Source: CAVVFX01 sp963747535 (GTDB taxonomy: Bacteria > Acidobacteriota > Terriglobia > Bryobacterales > Bryobacteraceae). Taken from it: a DNA stretch of 64,000 bases. Of this stretch, positions 34,342-44,113 are shown piece by piece. The notes under the pieces were generated by a model. That model worked only from the letters and a program-made list of their open reading frames with translations. It was not told the origin of the DNA and searched no databases. Within the stretch, counting starts at the first letter, position 1; each line of letters opens with the position of its first letter. The DNA lies in the NCBI GenBank assembly GCA_963747535.1, contig CAVVFX010000006.1, positions 124,001 through 188,000 of the forward strand, in the 5' to 3' direction. The position numbers and the translations under genes were made by a program.

Positions 34342-37300
34342 TCAGAACATAAACCGGAGCGCCATCTGGAGTTCGCGATTCGGTAGCGCAGTCGCACTGA
34401 TGATGCCCGCGCTGGCTGTCCCGATGGTCGCTCCGGGGAACTGGAATACGGGATGGTTGAACAGGTTGTAGGCCTCCGCGCGGAACTCCAGCGCCATCCC
34501 CTCCCGGAAACGCAGCGGGAAAATCCGGTGCAGCGCCAGATCCATGTTGTTGTGCCCCTGTCCCGTCAGCACGTTGCGTCCTTCATTGCCGAACACGTAG
34601 GACGCGGGGGAGACAAAGCACGACGTGTTGTACCAATGCGAAGGCGAAGGATTCGAAAGACTGCCGTTGCAAATCCGATTCGGCCACGATGTGTTGCCGG
34701 CGTTCGCGTTGTCGAAGGAGAGCACGGTACTGAAAGGAAGGCCATCCTGTGCCTGGTAAATGGTGCTGACCTGCCAATCTCCCACCACCTGGCTCGCCCA
34801 ACCGTGGCCCACCATCGCGTGTCCCGGACCGAATGGCAGATTCCATACCACGGCTGTCACGAAACGCAGCGGCACGTTCTGATCTGAGGGACCCTTCTGG
34901 CCGTTGCGATTATACGCATTCTGGATTCCGTCACCCGATTCGCAACCGTCGCAGACCCCCAGCGCCGGATTCTGCAGATCCAGTGACCGGCCATACGAGA
35001 AGCTGGTTACCAACGACAATCCCTTTGCGAACCGCTTTTCGACCCGCGACGACATTCCTTCGTAGGTGCTGCGATCCCAGGGCGCGAACACCGTGACACC
35101 CGCCACGGTGTACTGCGCTAGCGGACGCCGCGTCGTCGGCGAACCAGGTCCGTTCGTCAGTGGTTGGTTGCCTTGAGAATCGCCCCACAAGTGGATCCCG
35201 ATATTCCCCACGTAACTGGTTTGCCAGACCATATTCCAGGGAAGCTCTTTCTCCACGGTGAAGTTCCATTCCTGCACGTAAGGCGTGGTGTCACGCTGGT
35301 TCCAGGCGATCAGCCCCGTCGTTGCCGACGGCACCAGGACAAATTGCGACGCACTGATTGGAGCCGGACGCGGCGCGAGCGCGGACGAACTCAGCACAAA
35401 GCCGGTCGACGGATTCACCTGGTCGCTGGTGATCGATACGCCGCCATAGCCATAGAAAGGCGGATTACTGACCATGCGGTCGTTCACGCCGTCGCCCTGA
35501 TCCTGCGCGTAGAACATGCCGTAGGAACTGCGAACCACCATACCCTTAATGCCGGGTACGTGCCAGGCAAAGCCTACGCGGGGAGCGACGTTATTCTTGT
35601 CCATGGTTAACAGCGCGCGAGAATTTCCGTTCAGTCCTGCGAACTCGAAGTGCCCGAAGTTGGGATCGCTCGGGTTCACGATGAAATTCCCCATGTGGTT
35701 GTACTGCTCGACGTAGGGGAAAAACAGCTCGTAGCGCATCCCCAGACTCACGGTAAGAGAAGGAGTCACGGTCCATTGGTCCTGCGCATACCAGCCGGCG
35801 TATTTGCCGCGTTCGACCACGGCGGCATTAGTTCCGGTTGTGACGGTGGCGCCGTCGCCCAGCAGCAGATCGGCTACCGGGCTGCCGGTATTGGTGCGGC
35901 TCAGCGGATTCTGTGTGAACACGCCGGTGAATCCGACTGTGCCCCGCCCGTTGAGCGCCGAGTTCGTGGAGGCGCGAATATCCTGCACGTCGGTGCCGAA
36001 CTTCAGCAGATGCTTGCCGTAGGATTTCGAGAGGTTGTCCGAGAGATCCCAGACTCCCGAACTCTTGAGGAGCGGCGAGTTTCCACAACAACTGGGCTGC
36101 GCGCCAATCCCTGTGAAGCCCGTGACATTGATGGTGGGCGTACCGTGCTGGATCCGTGGATCGAGCAAGCCGTTGATGACGGGATTGAGCGGCGTAGTTT
36201 CATCATTGCCGACCGTGATGCGCGTCCAGGAAAACCGGAGTTCGTTGACCAGCGTCGCGGTGAAGGTCCGGGTATAGCCGATACCGACGCCGTCGGATGG
36301 AATAAAACGATTCACCGGATCCTGCGCTGGCGGCGGCAGCGCGGTATTCACTTGGGTCGTGTAACGGATCACTGAGCCGCGCACAAACAGGCTATCCTTC
36401 GAACTGATCTGCACGTCGCCGCGAACCACAAAATTGTGAGTGTTCTGGCCTTGCGGAATCTCCGAAGCGTAGTTGTTGACCACGCCGGGAAGATTGGGCA
36501 GCGGATAGAACCCGAGAACCTGCTGGCCGATCTGATTGAATCTCGAAGCCGGGATCACGTTGTTGGGGAATTCTGTTCTTACGGTTCCCGATCCGTTTGG
36601 ATTGGGCGCATTCGTGAGTGGATCGAAAATCGGCGTCGACCCGAAATTGCCTTGTTGCATCGCCGCCGTGGGAACGGTTGATAATCCGGTCCCTTCGCTG
36701 CGAATGTGCGTGCCCTCGTAAGCACTGAAAATCCACACGCGGTTTTTTATGATCGGCGCGCCGCCGGAGACTCCGTACTGGTTTTGCACCAGTAGCGGCT
36801 TGACGCCCGCCTGCGCGAAGAAGTCCGCCGCGTCCATGTGGTCGTTGCGCAGAAAGTCGTAGACGGAGCCGTGGATCTGGTTCGTCCCGCTCTTGGTGAC
36901 TGCGCTGATTACGGCTCCGGCGGAAGCTCCGAACTCGGCTGAGTAGTTACTGGTCTGCACCTGAAATTCCGCCAGCGCGTCCAGCGGCGGGCGCAACGCA
37001 TCGCGAGCCCGATTGTCGAGGCCGCGCAGGTAATTCTCGTTGCGCGCGCCGTCCATGACAAAGGCGTTTTGCAGTCCGGTGTTGCCATACGCCGAGAAGG
37101 TCTCGTCGCGGCTGCCTTGCGACGCTCCGGGCCCCGGAATCGCGCCGGGCGCAAGGCGGCCGAGGTCCAGGTAGTTACGGCCGTTGAGTGGCAACTGGAC
37201 CATCTCCTTGGTCTCCATCACCTGGTCGAGCGTCACCGATTTCTCTTCGAGCTGGGGCGTCTCGCCGGTGATCGTCACGGATTGAGTCGAGCTGCCGGGG

Positions 37301-37629
37301 GTCATAGTGAGATTCAGATTGAGCACATCCCCGACGCGCAGCACCACTTTCTGCCGCAGCAGCTTTTCGAAGCCGGGAGCGCTGACCGCGATGTCGTAAT
37401 CGTTGGGCCGCAGTAAGGGTGCCTGCGCCAGACCCGACCCGTTTGAAACGAGCGTGCGCGCCAGATTACCGGTGTCGGAACCGGTGATGGTCACGGCGGC
37501 TTTGGGGATGATGGCGCCCGACGGATCGTGTATCGTGAGATCGATTTCACCAGTCGAAGTCTGGGCGGTTAACGTCGCCGCAAAAACGAGCGCGGCAGCG
37601 AAAGGAGCGATACGTTGTAAATGCAACAT
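34342..37629 (-). CDS. TonB-dependent receptor, Oar-like, complete
   Basis: Complete receptor of 1095 aa. Signal peptide (LHLQRIAPFAAALVFAATLTAQ), carboxypeptidase-regulatory domain (IDLTIHDPSGAIIPKAAVTI through DIAVSAPGFEKL, about 26-95), plug (LEEKSVTLDQVMETKEMVQLPLNGRNYLDLGRLAPG in overlapping pieces, then NYSAEFGASAGAVISAVTKSG) and a barrel ending ELQMALRFMF. Convergent with the lyase gene, from which it is separated by a palindromic repeat. The vicinity of the lyase makes oligosaccharide uptake attractive, but that is inference. ATG 37629 start. Confidence 0.93.
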   Translation of the reverse strand: MLHLQRIAPFAAALVFAATLTAQTSTGEIDLTIHDPSGAIIPKAAVTITGSDTGNLARTLVSNGSGLAQAPLLRPNDYDIAVSAPGFEKLLRQKVVLRVGDVLNLNLTMTPGSSTQSVTITGETPQLEEKSVTLDQVMETKEMVQLPLNGRNYLDLGRLAPGAIPGPGASQGSRDETFSAYGNTGLQNAFVMDGARNENYLRGLDNRARDALRPPLDALAEFQVQTSNYSAEFGASAGAVISAVTKSGTNQIHGSVYDFLRNDHMDAADFFAQAGVKPLLVQNQYGVSGGAPIIKNRVWIFSAYEGTHIRSEGTGLSTVPTAAMQQGNFGSTPIFDPLTNAPNPNGSGTVRTEFPNNVIPASRFNQIGQQVLGFYPLPNLPGVVNNYASEIPQGQNTHNFVVRGDVQISSKDSLFVRGSVIRYTTQVNTALPPPAQDPVNRFIPSDGVGIGYTRTFTATLVNELRFSWTRITVGNDETTPLNPVINGLLDPRIQHGTPTINVTGFTGIGAQPSCCGNSPLLKSSGVWDLSDNLSKSYGKHLLKFGTDVQDIRASTNSALNGRGTVGFTGVFTQNPLSRTNTGSPVADLLLGDGATVTTGTNAAVVERGKYAGWYAQDQWTVTPSLTVSLGMRYELFFPYVEQYNHMGNFIVNPSDPNFGHFEFAGLNGNSRALLTMDKNNVAPRVGFAWHVPGIKGMVVRSSYGMFYAQDQGDGVNDRMVSNPPFYGYGGVSITSDQVNPSTGFVLSSSALAPRPAPISASQFVLVPSATTGLIAWNQRDTTPYVQEWNFTVEKELPWNMVWQTSYVGNIGIHLWGDSQGNQPLTNGPGSPTTRRPLAQYTVAGVTVFAPWDRSTYEGMSSRVEKRFAKGLSLVTSFSYGRSLDLQNPALGVCDGCESGDGIQNAYNRNGQKGPSDQNVPLRFVTAVVWNLPFGPGHAMVGHGWASQVVGDWQVSTIYQAQDGLPFSTVLSFDNANAGNTSWPNRICNGSLSNPSPSHWYNTSCFVSPASYVFGNEGRNVLTGQGHNNMDLALHRIFPLRFREGMALEFRAEAYNLFNHPVFQFPGATIGTASAGIISATALPNRELQMALRFMF

Positions 37630-37725
37630 GAAAAAGCCTCTGAATGAAGTGCAGCTAGCATATCAAAAAACCGTCATGGAACGGAAGCGTGTTGTTTCAT
37701 GGATAATATCGAAAGGAGAAGTCCG

Positions 37726-38121
37726 ATGAGCCGGAAGACGTCGATCGCTCCTATGCTTTCAGTGCGAAACGGGAAGAGGGCGATCGAGTTTTACAAGGCG
37801 GCGTTTGGAGCCGGCGAGTTATTTCGCATCGAGAGCGAGGCCGGGGAAGTAGTTGCGCGCTTATCGGTGGAGGATGCCGAATTCTGGCTCGCCGACGAGT
37901 CACCGGAGCACTTCAACTTCAGTCCGGAGTCTCTCGGCGGTGGTTCCGTCCGGATGGTCATGATTGCGGAAGATCCGGATGCGGTTTTCGCACGAGCGGT
38001 CGCGGCAGGGGCTACGGTGGTTTGGCCCGTCAGCAAGCAGCATGGTTGGCGGATTGGACGGATCGTCGATCCCTTCGGACACCATTGGGAAATCGGCAAG
38101 CCGTTGGGGGAAGGGAATTAG
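37726..38121 (+). CDS. VOC-family (glyoxalase/bleomycin-resistance-like) protein
   Basis: Small PhnB-like VOC protein of 131 aa. Pattern: IAPMLSVRNGKRAIEFYKAAFGA at the start, ARLSVEDAEFWLAD in the middle and RIVDPFGHHWEI at the end, with H-H-W-E giving a metal-site-like residue. ATG 37726 is chosen for AAGGAG 7 bases upstream; an upstream ATG at 37699 would add nine residues. Stands alone; substrate unknown. Confidence 0.9.
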   Translation: MSRKTSIAPMLSVRNGKRAIEFYKAAFGAGELFRIESEAGEVVARLSVEDAEFWLADESPEHFNFSPESLGGGSVRMVMIAEDPDAVFARAVAAGATVVWPVSKQHGWRIGRIVDPFGHHWEIGKPLGEGN

Positions 38122-38186
38122 GCGCCGCGGGCAGCGTCGGTGCGCTTAACTGTGAGAGTACGAGGCCGCACCCATAAAATGGCGCA

Positions 38187-39320
38187 TTAAGCAGTGAGGT
38201 TTTCGCGGGCTCTGCGAGCGATTTCTTCGGCTTCCGCGGGAGTTCCGGCGCCGACAGTGAGGTGTCCCATTTTCCTCCCCGGCCGAGCTTGGGCTTTGCC
38301 GTAGAGGTGCAGACGGGCGTCGGGAATCGTCAGCGCGGACACCCAATCCGGCTCGCCGCGGCTCCAGAGATCGCCGAGCAGATTGGCCATCGCCGAGGGC
38401 CGCGCCTGGAAAGTGGATCCCAGCGGCAACCCGCAGACCGCGCGCAACTGCTGCTCGAACTGGCTGGTGACGCAGGCGTCAATGGTCAGGTGTCCGGAGT
38501 TGTGCGGGCGGGGAGCCAGTTCGTTGATCAGCAGGCGTCCATCGCGCGCCAGAAAGAATTCGGTGCAGAGGACTCCGACCACGCTGAGTTCCTCCATCAC
38601 GCAACGCGCGATGTTGACGGCTTCATGAACAACGCGTGGATCGACCTGTGCGGGGGCGATGGACACATCCAGAATGCCTCCTACATGATCGTTGCGGATC
38701 GCGCCGTAGTGTCTGAACTCTCCGTTTTCATTGCGTACCGCGACGACGGACATTTCGCAGTCGAAGTCGACCATGGCTTCGAGGACCGCTTCCTGGCCTC
38801 CGACACCTTGCCACGCTGTGTCAGCATCCTCGAGTGAGGCGATGCGGAACTGACCCTTTCCGTCATAGCCGAAGCCGGCGGTTTTCAGGATCGCGGGCAG
38901 ACCCACGCGCGATATTGCGCTCGCCAGTTCCTCGCGGGACCGTACAGTCGCAAAACGCGTCACGGGGAAGCCGTGTTTTTCAAGGAATGTTTTCTCGCGC
39001 AAACGATGCTGGGTGATATGCAGGATCTCACCGGCGGGCCGCACTGGCGCCTCCTCCGCCGCCGCGGCCGCGGTAGCCGCGGGCACATTCTCAAACTCGA
39101 AGGTCACGGCGGCCACGTTGCGCGCGAAGTCACGGACGGCATCGAGGTCATCGTAGGGAGCGTTGATCTCCACATCGGAGATCTGGCCGGTGGGAGTGTC
39201 GAATTCCGGCGAGAGCGTGTGGACGCGATATCCCATGCGCCGGGCTGCGATGGCGAACATGCGCCCCAGTTGCCCGCTGCCGAGCACTCCGATCGTTGCG
39301 CCGGGTAGGATCGGCTTCAT
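38187..39320 (-). CDS. purK: N5-carboxyaminoimidazole ribonucleotide synthase
   Basis: ATP-grasp enzyme converting AIR and bicarbonate to N5-CAIR in purine synthesis. 377 aa, the usual length. N-terminus IGVLGSGQLGRMFAIAARRMGYRV (in pieces) carries the GSGQLGRM nucleotide-fold motif; ATP-grasp elements are LPAILKTAGFGYDGKGQ, VDFDCEMSVVAVRN and ELAPRPHNSGHLTIDAC. Its ATG overlaps the purE stop by four bases, an operon with purE and the upstream isocitrate dehydrogenase. Confidence 0.96.
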   Translation of the reverse strand: MKPILPGATIGVLGSGQLGRMFAIAARRMGYRVHTLSPEFDTPTGQISDVEINAPYDDLDAVRDFARNVAAVTFEFENVPAATAAAAAEEAPVRPAGEILHITQHRLREKTFLEKHGFPVTRFATVRSREELASAISRVGLPAILKTAGFGYDGKGQFRIASLEDADTAWQGVGGQEAVLEAMVDFDCEMSVVAVRNENGEFRHYGAIRNDHVGGILDVSIAPAQVDPRVVHEAVNIARCVMEELSVVGVLCTEFFLARDGRLLINELAPRPHNSGHLTIDACVTSQFEQQLRAVCGLPLGSTFQARPSAMANLLGDLWSRGEPDWVSALTIPDARLHLYGKAQARPGRKMGHLTVGAGTPAEAEEIARRARENLTA

Positions 39321-39826
39321 TCTTCGAGTTTCTCGGCGAGGACCCGGTCGCGCTGCCCGCGCCGGAAAGCGTGCAGTCTCTCGCGCAAATCGGGACGCCC
39401 GCTCGAGAGAATCGAGATAGCGAGCAACGCGGCATTCTTGGCTCCGGCCGCGCCGATGGCTACCGTCGCCACCGGGATTCCGGCGGGCATCTGGACGATG
39501 GAGAGCAGCGAATCCATGCCCTTTAACGCGCGGCTTTCAACGGGTACGCCGATCACCGGCAGCACTGTGTGAGCGGCCGTCATGCCCGGAAGATGGGCTG
39601 CGCCGCCCGCGCCTGCGATGATCACTTCGAGGCCGCGCGACTCGGCTTCATGGGCGAATGCGGCCATCATGTCCGGCGTGCGATGGGCGGAGATGACGCG
39701 GCATTCGTGCGGGACCTGAAACTCGGAGAGAATGCGAGCCGCTTCGCGCATGGTTTCCCAATCGGACCGGCTGCCCATGATGACGGCAACCAGCGGGGTG
39801 ATTTTCTCGCTGGGCGGCTCGCTCAT
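39317..39826 (-). CDS. purE: N5-CAIR mutase (phosphoribosylaminoimidazole carboxylase catalytic subunit)
   Basis: Moves the carboxylate of N5-CAIR to make CAIR. 169 aa. Class I PurE motifs: VAVIMGSRSDWETM, VISAHRTPDMM, IIAGAGGAAHLPGM and GIPVATVAIGAAGAKNAALLA. The start ATG at 39826 leaves a 10-base gap to the stop of the dehydrogenase gene. The H-R-T-P His is the catalytic one. Works with PurK; together they define the bacterial two-enzyme route. Confidence 0.96.
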   Translation of the reverse strand: MSEPPSEKITPLVAVIMGSRSDWETMREAARILSEFQVPHECRVISAHRTPDMMAAFAHEAESRGLEVIIAGAGGAAHLPGMTAAHTVLPVIGVPVESRALKGMDSLLSIVQMPAGIPVATVAIGAAGAKNAALLAISILSSGRPDLRERLHAFRRGQRDRVLAEKLEE

Positions 39827-39836
39827 AGTGACGTGT

Positions 39837-41285
39837 CTACTGGCCCTGGGCCAGCGTGTAGCCACGCACGCCGTCGAAGTTGCGGAGGGTTTCGGTCTTC
39901 ACGATGTCGTAACCCGCGGCGGCAACCTTCTGCATCAGGCCGATAATCTGAGCCTGCGTGACCGTACCTCCGCCGGCCAGAGCGAAGCGGCATTGGAACG
40001 CGTCGATGAGAAAAGTCTCGGCCATGGATTCCGGCCACACCGCAGTGCCGCGGTTGGACATCATGGTCAAGGCGAGGCCGTCGTGGGTCACCTTGCTCAG
40101 GGCATCGCCAAACTCCTTCGCGCCACGGACGTCGCCGGCAACGAACAAGTCTACGCCGACGAGTTCGATCTTTTTCGGATACCTTGCCGGGTCGCGAGTC
40201 CAGGACTTGCGTTCGGCGATTGCGGCGTATTTGGCTTCTTTGAGTGTTTCCGGCTTCTTACCCAGCCGGTCGACCACCGCCTGCGCGAACTCACGAGTGC
40301 CGACCTTCTGTTTGCTCACACCTTCTTCGTAGATGTCGTAGGTGTGGATGCCTTCTTCAATAGTACGGAGCCAGGCATTGTGCACACGCTCGGCAATTTC
40401 GGATTGTCCGATGTGCACCAGCATCATCACGCCGCCGAGCAACAGGCCGGAGGGGTTGGCAAGGTTCTGTCCTGCGCGGCGCGGCGCCGATCCGTGAATG
40501 GCCTCAAACATAGACGCCGTAGTGCCGACGTTGGCCGAGCCGGCGAGTCCTACCGAGCCGGCAATCTGCGCGGCGACGTCGGAGAGGATATCGCCGTAGA
40601 GGTTCGGCATGACAATAACGTCGAAAGCCTCCGGCGTATCAGCGAGCTTGGCAGCGCCGATGTCGACGATCCAGTGCTCGTTCACGATATCGGGATACTC
40701 CGCGGCGATTTCATCAAAGACTTTATGGAAGAGACCGTCGGTCATCTTCATGATGTTGTCTTTGGAGAAGCAGGTGACCTTTTTGCGGAAGTTGGTCTTG
40801 GCGTATTCGAAGGCGAAACGCACGATCTTTTCGCAGCCTGGGCGCGAGATCAGCTTGAGACACTCCATGACCTCGGGGCTGAGCTGGTACTCGATGCCGG
40901 CGTAGAGATCCTCTTCGTTCTCGCGCACGATGACCACATCCATTTTGGGATGTTTGGTGTCGACGAAGGGATGATAGGCGACGCACGGCCGGACGTTGGC
41001 GTAGAGGCCAAGTTTCTTGCGTGTCGTGACGTTGAGGCTCTTGAAGCCACCGCCCTGCGGGGTGGTGATAGGAGCCTTGTAGAACACCTTGGTCCGGCGC
41101 AAGGATTCCCAGGCGGAGGGATCGATCCCCGCGGTGTTTCCCGAGAGGTAAACCTTCTCGCCAATATCGATCTTTTCAATCTCCAGGGCTGCGCCGGCGG
41201 ATTGAATGATGTGGAGGCTGGCCTCCATGATTTCGGGGCCGATGCCGTCCCCGTGGGCGACTGTGATAGCTGTCTTATGAATCAT
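39837..41285 (-). CDS. icd: Isocitrate dehydrogenase, C-terminally extended type
   Basis: TCA-cycle enzyme (isocitrate to 2-oxoglutarate), 482 aa. The first 340 residues follow the isocitrate/isopropylmalate dehydrogenase fold: AHGDGIGPEI, VRENEEDLYAGIEY, NIMKMTDGLFHKVF, MPNLYGDILSDVAAQIAGS and AIHGSAPRRAGQNLANPSG (in two overlapping parts). An extra 140 residues at the C-terminus put it in the long Thermus/Rickettsia-like class (TIGR02924 type). ATG 41285 begins at the usual position (KTAITVAHGDGIGPE). It is first in an icd-purE-purK operon with a 10-base gap. Confidence 0.92.
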   Translation of the reverse strand: MIHKTAITVAHGDGIGPEIMEASLHIIQSAGAALEIEKIDIGEKVYLSGNTAGIDPSAWESLRRTKVFYKAPITTPQGGGFKSLNVTTRKKLGLYANVRPCVAYHPFVDTKHPKMDVVIVRENEEDLYAGIEYQLSPEVMECLKLISRPGCEKIVRFAFEYAKTNFRKKVTCFSKDNIMKMTDGLFHKVFDEIAAEYPDIVNEHWIVDIGAAKLADTPEAFDVIVMPNLYGDILSDVAAQIAGSVGLAGSANVGTTASMFEAIHGSAPRRAGQNLANPSGLLLGGVMMLVHIGQSEIAERVHNAWLRTIEEGIHTYDIYEEGVSKQKVGTREFAQAVVDRLGKKPETLKEAKYAAIAERKSWTRDPARYPKKIELVGVDLFVAGDVRGAKEFGDALSKVTHDGLALTMMSNRGTAVWPESMAETFLIDAFQCRFALAGGGTVTQAQIIGLMQKVAAAGYDIVKTETLRNFDGVRGYTLAQGQ

Positions 41286-41558
41286 TTTGAGTTGATTTAT
41301 AAGGATATCATCCGAAGGAGGGGTGGTCTGGGAGACGCCAGGCATTCCAGCCCGGTCAAGGCAGGATTGTTCAGGCAGAGAAATCAAGGTCTTTTTATCT
41401 GTTACACGTGGGCAACATATTACACTAATCTGACAGTCGGCCGCAGGTATGCGGTGATATCGTTAATCAGAAAGAAGAATTAGTGTCGCGGTCCCCAGGG
41501 CCGTATCCTCATTCACACACGTGGGGCGAGAGTGAAGTCTGTCCCACGAAGTCAAAAC

Positions 41559-43202
41559 ATGCCCATACATCCTAAGGGCTCTGAAGCTTGTTTGCTTTTG
41601 AGCTCGGTCTTCGGTCCGTACGCACAGGACGATGACTTTGGCAGCCGCTCCATCAATCCCATGGAGCTTTATCACAACCAGGTCACCCGGATGCAGAATG
41701 AGTTTTCCATCCGGATTTTCCATCGCTCGTGGGGCCTGATGATGATCCAGCAGAACCTACAGGCTCCGTCCACGCTGTTAGATTTCCCGACACGCCGGCA
41801 GTTCGCCGCGGAACTCAAAAGCCGGCACTACGACGTCGTCGGCATTTCGTCGATCATCGTGAACGTCGGGAAGGTGCGGGAGATGTGCCGGATGGTCCGG
41901 GAGTTGTCGCCGGAGTCGACCATCATCGTGGGCGGCCATGTTGCGGCGATCCCCGGTATTGAGCAGATGATCGATGCCGATCACATTGTCAAAGGCGAGG
42001 GGATCTCGTGGATGCGCCGCTATCTTGGCGAGGATCCGAACGCGCCCATCCAGCATCCGGACATCGTGTCGGGCTTTGGGCACAGGATCATGGGCCTCAG
42101 ACTTCCGGCCATGTTTCGGGCCCCGGCTGCAACCATCATTCCTTCGGTGGGTTGTCCCATGGGCTGTAACTTCTGCACTACTTCATCATTCTTTGGGGGC
42201 AAAGGAAAGTTCACCAATTTTTTCGAAACCGGCGACGAGCTTTATGAGGTAATGTGCGGGCTGGAGAAAAGGCTCAAAGTGAAATCGTTCTTCATGATGG
42301 ACGAAAACTTTCTCTTGCAGAAACGGCGTGCACTGGAGTTGTTGCGGTGCATGCGACAAGGACGGAAGAGTTGGGAGCTGTATGTTTTCTCCTCGGCCAA
42401 CGCCATCCGCAAGTACACCATGGATGAACTGGTGCAACTCGGTGTCGGGTGGATGTGGCTGGGTCTGGAGTCGGCGCAGTCGGGTTATGCGAAGCTATCG
42501 GGCGCGGACTCCATGACTCTGTGCCGGGAACTCCAGCAGAACGGCATCAAGCTGCTCGGGTCCACGATCATTGGCCTGGAGCACCATACGCCGGAGAACA
42601 TCCACGAGGAAATCGAGTATGCCGTCTCCTGCGGCACGGATTTCCATCAGTTCATGCTGTATACGCCGGTTCCGGGAACGCCGTTGTACCAGCAGATGGC
42701 GTCGGAAGGGCGGTTACTCGACGTCAACCTTGCCGACATCCACGGCCAGCATAAGTTCAATTTCGAGCACGGCGCGATTTCGCGTGACGAATCGAAGGAG
42801 TATCTCGACGAGGCGTTCCAGCGCGATTTCGAGCTAAATGGTCCGAGCCTGTTCCGTATATGCCGTACGACTCTCGAAGGCTGGAGACGGCATCGCAATC
42901 ATCCGGACGAGCGGGTGCGCGAGCGTTTCGCACGCGACTTCGCCATGCTTCGCAATAGCTGGTCCGGCATTCTATGGGCCATGGAGCGGCAGTTGCGCGC
43001 GTCCAATGAGACCGTCAGCCGGAGGATTCGGGAACTGCGCACGGAGATTGTTCACGAGTGCGGCGGCATGAATGCGCGGCTGACGAACGCAGTGGTCGGG
43101 CCGCTGATGCTCTGGACAGCGAAGATGGAAAAGCTGCGGCTACGCAACGGGATTACCTACGAGCCCCCGATGATCGTGCAGCACTGGCCGCCGGCGGCAT
43201 GA
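41559..43202 (+). CDS. B12-binding-domain radical SAM protein
   Basis: A 547-residue radical S-adenosylmethionine protein. The first about 185 residues form a cobalamin-binding Rossmann-like domain (VVGISSIIVNVGKVREM, TIIVGGHVAAIPG). The radical SAM cluster is C199-x3-C203-x2-C206 in VGCPMGCNFC, followed by VKSFFMMDENFLL and WLGLESAQSGYAKLSG. The last 140 residues are helical. Cobalamin-dependent members methylate unactivated carbons or rearrange lipids; the substrate is unknown here. I use ATG 41559; a GTG at 41532 falls inside a TGAAGTCTGTCCC sequence shared with the dispersed repeats and is less likely. No pathway neighbours. Confidence 0.85.
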   Translation: MPIHPKGSEACLLLSSVFGPYAQDDDFGSRSINPMELYHNQVTRMQNEFSIRIFHRSWGLMMIQQNLQAPSTLLDFPTRRQFAAELKSRHYDVVGISSIIVNVGKVREMCRMVRELSPESTIIVGGHVAAIPGIEQMIDADHIVKGEGISWMRRYLGEDPNAPIQHPDIVSGFGHRIMGLRLPAMFRAPAATIIPSVGCPMGCNFCTTSSFFGGKGKFTNFFETGDELYEVMCGLEKRLKVKSFFMMDENFLLQKRRALELLRCMRQGRKSWELYVFSSANAIRKYTMDELVQLGVGWMWLGLESAQSGYAKLSGADSMTLCRELQQNGIKLLGSTIIGLEHHTPENIHEEIEYAVSCGTDFHQFMLYTPVPGTPLYQQMASEGRLLDVNLADIHGQHKFNFEHGAISRDESKEYLDEAFQRDFELNGPSLFRICRTTLEGWRRHRNHPDERVRERFARDFAMLRNSWSGILWAMERQLRASNETVSRRIRELRTEIVHECGGMNARLTNAVVGPLMLWTAKMEKLRLRNGITYEPPMIVQHWPPAA

Positions 43203-43526
43203 CAGGATGCGCTGAGTAATTTTCAATCGTGCGTCATCTGCACTGCTAACCTGGAGAATCTTCGCGCGCCGCGCCGATTTTCAAGGAAGGCATTTCATAT
43301 CTGGCAGTTAGATTAGAGAGCCGTTTTCGGGGATATCGGAAGCTTCTCTTGCGTACTCCGCGGACCTCTGCGCCTCCGCGTTTCCTTTACGCGCGGCCCC
43401 GACCCGAATCGCGTTTAACGAGAGGAACTGCCTGGTGCAGGGCTGTGTTCTAACGCGGAGCCGCAGAGATCGCAGAGAAAAATCGTCCTGACCCTGGAGG
43501 CGCTTTGGTTGCGGCCAACGGTTGCG
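43203..43526. other. Non-coding spacer with dispersed repeats
   Basis: About 320 bases between the radical SAM gene and the IS element. It contains GCGTACTCCGCGGACCTCTG followed by CGCCTCCGCG (about 43351-43382) and the inverted-type AACGCGGAGCCGCAGAGATC (about 43451-43472), the same family as near 23920-23970. No gene. Confidence 0.5.
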
Positions 43527-43534
43527 CTAGGTTC
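43527..43534. repeat. Target-site duplication, left copy
   Basis: CTAGGTTC directly before the left end of the IS66-type element; the same 8 bases follow the right end at 45864-45871. An 8-bp duplication is the rule for IS66. Confidence 0.85.
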
Positions 43535-43597
43535 GTAACAGTTCAGGTGGATCTATCGCGGCGGTGGTGTCGGTGTAGTGCTGAGGCGTGGCGTAGC

Positions 43598-44113
43598 TCA
43601 GTAAGGATGCCGACGACGATGCTTAGGATCGTGTAGACGTTTCCGCTTGTTTTCGATGCGATTGGTTTCCGGACCGTCCTGCCGGCCATGTTCTGGCTCT
43701 AGAGAGTCTCGGAACATTTGGTAATGTCCTTTGAGACGCTCCACATAATCGGGCGACTGAAGAAGGAATCGAAACAGATTTAGAAGTGCGGGTGAGTACT
43801 TGGTTTGTGGGTTGAGGGGGTCCAGGTATGGCCCCTTCATTTCAATGGGATCGCTGGCGGTCCCGCCCCATTTTCTGTAGAAATCCAGACTCTCCCATCC
43901 GTAGCTGATGGTGGCCCAGACCTTGCTCCACCCCGTCTCCGGCCGCAACACGTCGATCATGACTCGTCGGCAGTCACAGCCGGGCTCGTTACAATAAAAC
44001 TCCAGGAAGCCGTATTCCCCATCTGGAAGATCCTGGCGGTTTGTGACGGTTACGGACCTGGTTTCTCGCGCTCCTACTTCAGGGAATCGTTCCATAAATG
44101 GAGTCATCGGCAT
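43598..44113 (-). CDS. IS66-associated passenger protein, Cys-motif
   Basis: Protein of 171 aa carried inside the IS element, divergent from the transposase. From ATG 44113 (GGGTGG upstream; ATG 44107 is an alternative) it reads PMTPFMERFPEVGARETRSVTV, then DLPDGEYGFLEFYCNEPGCDCRR (a C-x4-C-x-C cluster, probably metal-binding) and a helical part with KYSPALLNLFRFLLQSPDYVERLKGHY in pieces; the C-terminus is strongly basic. I recall similar proteins beside IS66-type transposases, but function is unknown. A longer open frame to 44386 overlaps the transposase and is unlikely. Confidence 0.7.
   Translation of the reverse strand: MPMTPFMERFPEVGARETRSVTVTNRQDLPDGEYGFLEFYCNEPGCDCRRVMIDVLRPETGWSKVWATISYGWESLDFYRKWGGTASDPIEMKGPYLDPLNPQTKYSPALLNLFRFLLQSPDYVERLKGHYQMFRDSLEPEHGRQDGPETNRIENKRKRLHDPKHRRRHPY

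Noticed and set aside
39732..41483. Long plus-strand open frame (583 codons)
   Set aside because: Antisense to purE and isocitrate dehydrogenase, both with strong signatures.
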